NCBI GenBank assembly: GCA_030077755.1
Contig: JAQJZZ010000007.1
Location: forward strand, 310,001 to 374,000
Source of the DNA: Filosporella fistucella
Taxonomy: Eukaryota; Ascomycota; Leotiomycetes; Helotiales
DNA length: 64,000 nt
Reading direction: 5' to 3'
The notes beneath the pieces are model-generated. The model worked only from the letters and a program-made list of their open reading frames with translations, was not told where the DNA came from and made no database searches. The translations under genes were made by a program, and so were the position numbers. This document shows, in pieces, positions 58,425-64,000 of this stretch. Within the stretch, counting starts at the first letter, position 1, and each line of letters starts with the position of its first letter.

Positions 58425-58932
58425 CGGCTTATTGCGTTGGAAGGTATTCAGGTGAGTAATGAGCATTTCCAAGGGGCAGCACGGTGCTGATAGCAATACA
58501 GCATCCCGAGGAGACAGAATTGCCTTTCAGTATGGTGTTTATGGGATTGTTAGTATTCGTGGAGGTAAGAATTCTGTCTGCATCCTTGATGATGATAGGA
58601 TCGATTAATGATGAAAGGCCGACAACTCGACGGAGCAGTTAGGTCTTTGGAAATGATGCCCAAGATCGCGGACGCAGTTAGCGACGAGCTTACGGTAATC
58701 TTGGATAATGGTATCCAAGGAGGTGTTAATATCATCAAAGCCCTCTCACTTAGAGGGGAAGCTATATTCGTGGGTCAACCAGGACATATGTTTTAGAAAC
58801 TGCCGGAAATATAAAACCTCTCGTTATAGTCTTTCGATATTGACTACTGAAATCTCCAAATCGAAGGCTGGCGCGAAGCAGGTTCTACATCGAATTCTTG
58901 CAGACCTTGGCCAGTCCCCATTTTATTTATAG
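58425..58932 (+). pseudogene. Relic of an FMN-dependent alpha-hydroxy-acid dehydrogenase
   Basis: Only the C-terminal third is present. Around 58425-58451 it reads LIALEGIQ, then an apparent intron (58452-58500), then HPEETEL and, one frame over, AFQYGVYGIVSIRGG. A second apparent intron with a GTAAGA donor and AAAG acceptor (about 58565-58617) leads to GRQLDGAVRSLEMMPKIADA and VILDNGIQGGVNIIKALSLR and EAIFVGQP. A final piece AGAKQVLHRILADLGQS ends near 58920. These are the FMN-binding and active-site motifs (GGRQLDGA carries the catalytic Arg region) of the L-lactate/glycolate oxidase family. The substitution of the His and Asn of SNHGGRQLDG, the frameshift and the missing 5' two thirds make it non-functional. 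Retained introns show it came from a normal gene copy, not a retrocopy. Confidence 0.72.
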
Positions 58933-60294
58933 TTGACACAACCAAAATATTTACCTCTCAAAAGAATATCTGATAAAAATATGATGAATTAGAATAGTAT
59001 GAAAGTTCTCTTAAAAATAGAGGGGTTTCGATAGAGGATTGTTCGTGCTTTGAACCTCGATTACATGTAGTTATATTGTATTTCGCGGACGAGGGAATTA
59101 GCAACAAGTCGATGTTCGACAACTTTACCAGACTTGCTGTGCCACCTATTGTTTCAATCGGGAGCCAGTCCATGGGACTTGCAGGTATCTGCAATGTCGA
59201 GGGCTTTGAACGGTCAGTGATTAGGAGAATCCAATATTGTGGCGATGCCGAGTCATCGAACTAAATGCGTCGCACGTGACGAACAGTCACTATTTCAGCA
59301 ATTTGCTGGCTGCCTATCTGTTAGTGAAGACTAAGTATTTAAAAAATGTATGAATGTATTGTGAATATGTGACATTGGAAAGAGGCTGCACATGAATATT
59401 ATTATTAGAATTCCGCTGTACTCAAATTTTGCATCAAACCTGAACCCGAAAGTGCTGTGTTTTAGCGTGTTTCGATTTCCCAGGCTAATTTCCAGGCTTT
59501 TTCTCAATCATCCCGCTCTGTGACTTCGACATTTCAACACAATAATGCACCTCTCGGTCCACATCATTCCCTATATTCTAATCATGGTTTCACTTGCAGC
59601 GCTTTATCTGCCACGCTCAAGACATTCCAATACAACAGTTTCAGGCTCGGTACGTGCCAGAAACTTTTCATAGGCGCTTGAGGCTCTCCTTACCGTTCAA
59701 ATGCCCATCCCGTGTCACCGAGAACTAGTGTTCTCCCCACAAGAATTTCAAACGTAAAATCCTTCTTTCCCGCTTCCAAAATTGTTCTGTATCACTGGGC
59801 AGCGGCAGTGTCGTTATCTCATGACCCCACATGTTAATCCTCCCAGGCTGCTTCTTTGACAGATTCGGCGTGCGTTGAGAAGCCTTGCCGTTGCTCAGCC
59901 TCATTCATGTCAGGCAACCGAGATTTCTGTACACCACACCTTCCTTTTGCATTTCTCATTGATCCAATTCTACCACTCGGAAGAGAGAAGTGCCTCTTTA
60001 CTTGCTGAGCTTGCTGCTCCCATTTGCTGTGCGATTGTGAAATGTGCACGGCCTTGATGGGTCGAGCTTTACTCCCATCGTGGGTTGGCATTTTGCACTA
60101 AGTCGGTTCTCTCGTGGCTATGAGGATCATTTGGGCTCACACGAAGGACTGACTCTGATTGAGGCTGGATTGTTAGGGCGGTCAGAATCAATGCCTTCTT
60201 ATTCCCAGTTCGATCCTCTGAATCGTGAATTGTTCATATTCACTTCTTGTTCGGGCTCCATTCACACTTTTCATACAAAGTAATAATTCAAAAA
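58933..60294. other. Intergenic, no supported gene
   Basis: About 1.35 kb. A 62-codon frame at 59076 and others near 59834-60283 show no domains. The last part is the promoter and leader of the RBR ligase gene. Confidence 0.5.
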
Positions 60295-62743
60295 ATGGCA
60301 TTAGTGGCTAGCATTCCCGGCCATTGGCCAACTCAATCACAAAACGACATAGATAATATGGATGAATTGTTTATTCTCCCAAAACTCAGGACAAATCTCG
60401 AACCATCGAATCTTCAAGTTCCAAGGTCTGTCTCAGCGACATCATCAATGGACAGTCGCGATGAATTGTTTTTCGACGCTCCTAGCCCAGGCCCGGTCCC
60501 TGGACGGTTCGATGAGACCAGTATGCCATCGTACCTAAGTTTCGAGCCCGTGGTAGAGAGTGTGACGTCCAGCGGCCCTCCAGACTGGCGAAGATACGAT
60601 CCACCTGAGGAGCTCTTACATGCTCAAGAAGATACTTCAGATTCGCTCCGTTTAGTGCTTCCACAATCAATAGACAGAATAAGATCACGAATTACAGAGG
60701 AAATTGAGAGTAGAGACGCACATTCTCGGAGTGAGAGGCCGTTGGGAAGAGCTGGCCGCGCATCGGTCAAACCTCCAAGACCGCAGGTGAGTAACATGAG
60801 GCCTCGGCGGCAGTAAAGCTTAACTGACTATTCTCAGCCATTAATGAGTGGAGGCTTATCTCCTCTCAATGCAAGCCATCACCAATCCAGATTGAGTGCT
60901 GGAAGTGCAACATCACTATTGTCGGCAGATTCCGGGTATGTATCGACAGCTTCTGAATTCCCTACCGCGACACATTCCGAATCACCAAGGACGAGACCGA
61001 GTATTTTCACCAAATTCTTCAAGCCCAAGGACCAACCTGTATCAGCTTTAGCAAACCTAGGTGGTAAGAGTCCCAGCATCAAGTCGGCGATAGCAAATTC
61101 GATTGTCGTCGCAATCCCTTCAGCTATATCTAAAGGCTCAACAATCTCTGCATCAAAGCCTGCCTCGTCGCCGGTAACTACACAGCCATCAACGAGGTAT
61201 ATTTTTCTAACTCCGCATTTTTAAGATGGATAGATGGGCTAATGGTTAAAGTGAATGTGTGTCGTGCCTCGATGACTTTTCCCGTGGGGATATGATACAC
61301 CTTACCTGTCACAGCTACTGCAATGATTGTTTCCAAAGACTCATAACGTAAGCTCAACCCTGAAACCCCAAAATTCGTACTGACATACCTAGAACGGCTC
61401 TCGAATCGGAAACTCACTGGCCTCCAAAATGTTGCTTAAATCCAATCTCGGACAAAAATATCCTTCCACATATCGATGCGCCAATACGAGATAAATACAA
61501 GCAACGAGCATCAGAGTGGTCCATCCCCACATCTGACAGGATATACTGCTCCCACGCCTCTTGCTCTACCTGGATACCTCCGAAGAACATCAATATCCCA
61601 CGGCACAATGCTAAATGTCCTAAATGCTCTAGGAAAACATGTGTTGCATGTCGCGCGGCAGCACACACAAATGGCGAATGTCCGCAAGACCCTGCCCTAC
61701 TAGAGACGACGAGATTAGCCGAACAGGAGGGGTGGAGGAGGTGTTACAGCTGTCATGCATTTGTTGAGCATAATAATGGGTGCAGACACATGACTTGTCG
61801 ATGCAAAGCCCAGTTCTGTTATATTTGTGGGGCTCAGTGGAGGACATGTGCATGCACAGACGCCCAATTAGCTACTGTAGCGCAACAAGCAGCAACTAGG
61901 AGACAAGCTGCCGAAGCTAGAACCGCGGCTGAAATTGCAGAAGCAGCAAGAAGGGCAAGGGAAGAAGAGGAAGAAAGACTCGCTATTCAGCAAGTCGAGG
62001 AATTCATGCGTGCTGAGGCGGAGAGAGAAGCTGCTGAAGCAGAAGCACAGAGAATGCTAGAGGAAGCTGAGCGTCTTCAACGAGAGGAAGAAAGACGACA
62101 AAGAGAAGAAGCGAGAATTGCAGTCGTCAGCACGCAATTCCGAAACTTAAACACTGAATTAGACTCCCTCGGTGATATTCAACGAGTCCTCATGGCCGAG
62201 CGCTACGAATTCGAAGTCGAGATGATGAAGAAAGAGCAATCAGATGCGTTGGCCACTTTGAGTCTCCGCCATCCACAAGAAATCCAAGCATTAGCAGCTG
62301 AATCGAAAGCGAAAATCGACGACTCTGAACACAAATTCAGAGAAGAATACCGACTTCGTCTCGCAGAAGAGCGACGTATCGAAAATGAATATGTCGACGA
62401 ACTGAACAAATATTGGAAGGGAAAACCAGATGGGGAATACAAAGCTAGAGATGCGAGGGATGAATTGAGAAGAGACCAAGAAAAAGAATACAAGTACTGG
62501 GATTCTTATCGGAGGAGGCAATTACTTGCTATCAAGGAAGGAGAAGCAAGAAAGATGGAGGCATTGAGAGTGAAACACAGGAGTGAGATTAAGGCTGTTG
62601 AAGGTAGAGCAAAGATCGATGAGGTGGAGTGGGCGAGGAAGAGAGAAGCGGAGGGGAGATGGGTAGTTGAGGTAGTGAGGGAAAGAGGCGTGTTATTGCA
62701 AGAATTAGAGCAAGTGGCTTATGCCAGAAACGAGACCGAGTAG
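60295..62743 (+). CDS. RBR-type (RING-IBR-RING) E3 ubiquitin ligase
   Basis: Four exons (60295-60786, 60838-61196, 61252-61347, 61393-62743) encode 765 residues. The first 280 are Ser/Pro-rich and probably disordered. RING1 starts at Cys286 (CVSCLDDFSRGDMIHL, CHSYCNDCF), the IBR follows (CSTWIPPKNI, AKCPKCSRKTCVACRAAAH) and RING2 starts at Cys433 (CYSCHAFVEHNNGCRHMTC, FCYICG). Cys446 in NNGCRHM is the expected catalytic cysteine that receives ubiquitin before transfer. From about 470 to the end there is a long Glu/Arg/Ala coiled coil. RBR plus coiled-coil proteins of this layout are frequent in ascomycetes; targets are unknown. Every junction keeps the frame, and introns have CTAAC-like branch sites. 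Confidence 0.93.
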
Positions 62744-63249
62744 AGTTCCTCTTTGTTTAGACTTCTTGTATCCAATTATTCCACCTAATCTATACTCATT
62801 CTTATTTTTCCGTCCACACTCGGCGTCACGATCTTTTTCCTCCGGCTATGGCGGTGAATGCCCAAACTCCCTGCAGAACGAGTCATGACATTCTAATATT
62901 CACGATAACTTCTCTTTAATCGTACCTAGCATATTTCCGTATCGCGAATAATTCCTTTTTCTTTCAATCTCAATATCACCAGTCCATATCGCCCGACTTC
63001 GTTCCACCACATTTGCGTTGCGCCCGCAGACACGTAAACGGGGCGTAGTCACCTGCGTCAACGCCCAACTCGTTCACCGATCTAGGCTTTATTTCTACAT
63101 ATTTCTCTTCTCCCCCATTTCAGTGATCCATAACCCATCTTCCATTTTCCATATACACCTCCCAGTCACCAACTATCTCTCCTCAAACCTTTCTCTTCAA
63201 ATCCAAATCCATCGAGCGTTCTGGATTCTCTATCTATATACTACCCAAA
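62744..63249. other. Intergenic, pyrimidine-rich leader
   Basis: About 500 bp. The last 150 bp before 63250 are rich in C/T (TCTCCTCAAACCTTTCTCTTC and similar), like a fungal promoter and leader. No gene seen. Confidence 0.55.
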
Positions 63250-63570
63250 ATGCCACTCTACCTCCCACGCACACCTTCTCCAGACAGCATACCCAAAACC
63301 CACAATACACGTCCACCAAACTGTATACATGAATCCCGCCGCGAAGCCTGTTTCTGCTCTTATCGCTTCTCGGTACTGTTGAATAACGCGAATATGTCTA
63401 GACGTAACGGTAGTGAGAGGGAGGGTGAGAGGGAGAAGTGGAGGTGTGTGCATGAGGCGAGGAGGGAAGATTGTTTTTGCTTTAGGAGGAGGGAAGAGGC
63501 TTTAGGTGGTGGGGATGGGAGGGGGGTTGGGGGGTTTAGTTCTGTGGGAGGGGAGGGGAGACGGCGGTAG
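63250..63570 (+). CDS. Small protein with a duplicated CxHExRRExCFC motif
   Basis: An open frame of 106 residues follows a pyrimidine-rich leader and starts in a good context (CAAAATG). It contains the same 12-residue motif twice, CIHESRREACFC at residues 25-36 and CVHEARREDCFC at 66-77, 41 residues apart. The conserved Cys, His and Glu could bind a metal, or the four pairs of Cys could form disulphides. There is no signal peptide. The C-terminus is Gly/Arg-rich (LGGGDGRGVGGFSSVGGEGR). I do not recognise the family. The duplicated motif is the main evidence that the frame is translated. Confidence 0.6.
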   Translation: MPLYLPRTPSPDSIPKTHNTRPPNCIHESRREACFCSYRFSVLLNNANMSRRNGSEREGEREKWRCVHEARREDCFCFRRREEALGGGDGRGVGGFSSVGGEGRRR

Positions 63571-64000
63571 TTGGATGGGTTGGGAGGAAGTTGAGGAGGT
63601 AAGGGTAGGATAGGAGAGAGAATGGGGAATACAGTGAAGGTGATGGGTTGATTGATATTTAAAAGGGATTTCAAGCGTCTGGGAATTTTTGAGTAGAGCG
63701 AGGAGTTCAAGGGATGATTTTGATTCTGAATTTGGGTGGAGCGGGCTAAGGGAGAGGAAAATTGATAAATAATGCGTCTTTAAAATATCTAATAACAATA
63801 ATCTAAATATTAAATCATCCAGAAACAATCACTGAGTTTTTGTACATATCAAAAACACTAACTTCAGGAAATACTCTTGAGTTGATGAGATTTTGGAAGA
63901 AAAATGCCACCCCCTTTTCGCCTCTAGCGAGATACCCCTGAGCTTCCAGTTCAGCCAGTAAATTCTGCGGCAGCGATAGTCTCGACAGACTTCAATGATA
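63571..64000. other. Window end, no supported gene
   Basis: About 430 bp of purine-rich then AT-rich DNA after the small ORF. Minus-strand frames at 63360-63828 are low-complexity Pro/Ser/Leu translations of the purine-rich plus strand and are not supported. Confidence 0.5.

Noticed and set aside
59076..59264. 62-codon frame downstream of the dehydrogenase relic
   Set aside because: Considered as another dehydrogenase piece, but no family motif is present.
63360..63828. Minus-strand Pro/Ser/Leu-rich frames at the window end
   Set aside because: Low-complexity translation of a purine-rich plus strand, overlapping the small Cys/His-motif gene.

Overview
The window reads as nuclear DNA of a filamentous ascomycete (Pezizomycotina). 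Genes are monocistronic and lie on both strands. Most are split by short introns of about 44-90 nt with GTAAGT/GTGAGT-type donors and CTAAC-like branch sites. The gene families are typical of these fungi: PEX6, GH47 mannosidase, Zn2Cys6 regulator, rhodopsin-fold membrane protein, HET domain, CFEM-like and GPI-anchored Ser/Thr-rich proteins. A leotiomycete is my guess; nothing in the sequence proves the class. I saw no tRNA, rRNA, CRISPR array or intact transposon.

Layout. 0-5.7 kb: a divergent pair, a gasdermin-like pore-forming protein (minus strand) and a TPR-CHAT caspase-like protease (plus strand), sharing one intergenic region. This looks like a fungal regulated-cell-death module and is the most interesting locus here. 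7-16 kb: secretory-pathway genes (S1 serine protease, GH47 mannosidase, intradiol dioxygenase-like protein, CFEM-like protein) and a broken F-box-like gene. 16-20.3 kb: PEX6. 21.4-25.4 kb: a dead kelch-repeat gene, a dead MFS transporter stub and an intact Zn2Cys6 regulator. 26.9-30.4 kb: two tandem Kre9/Knh1-like GPI-anchored paralogues. 30.9-32.1 kb: a membrane protein of a fungal multicopy family, followed by degenerate direct repeats. 34.2-41 kb: a conserved unknown protein and a CHK2/RAD53-type FHA-kinase. 42.5-49.3 kb: rhodopsin-like membrane protein, secreted type-B carboxylesterase, and a ten-exon secreted Thr/Ser-rich protein. 50.3-51.9 kb: a decayed sibling of the 31-kb membrane protein. 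52.4-53.6 kb: MYND zinc-finger protein. 55.9-58.9 kb: a frameshifted HET-ankyrin gene and an intron-containing relic of an FMN-dependent dehydrogenase. 60.3-62.7 kb: an RBR (RING-IBR-RING) E3 ligase. 63.3 kb: a small protein with a duplicated Cys/His motif.

Conserved housekeeping genes (PEX6, checkpoint kinase, RBR ligase, GH47) alternate with accessory, recognition and secreted genes. At least six genes are broken, so the accessory segments appear to turn over quickly. Exon boundaries were read by eye from splice signals and frame continuity. For most intact multi-exon models the spliced exons add up to a whole number of codons, but none has transcript support here.
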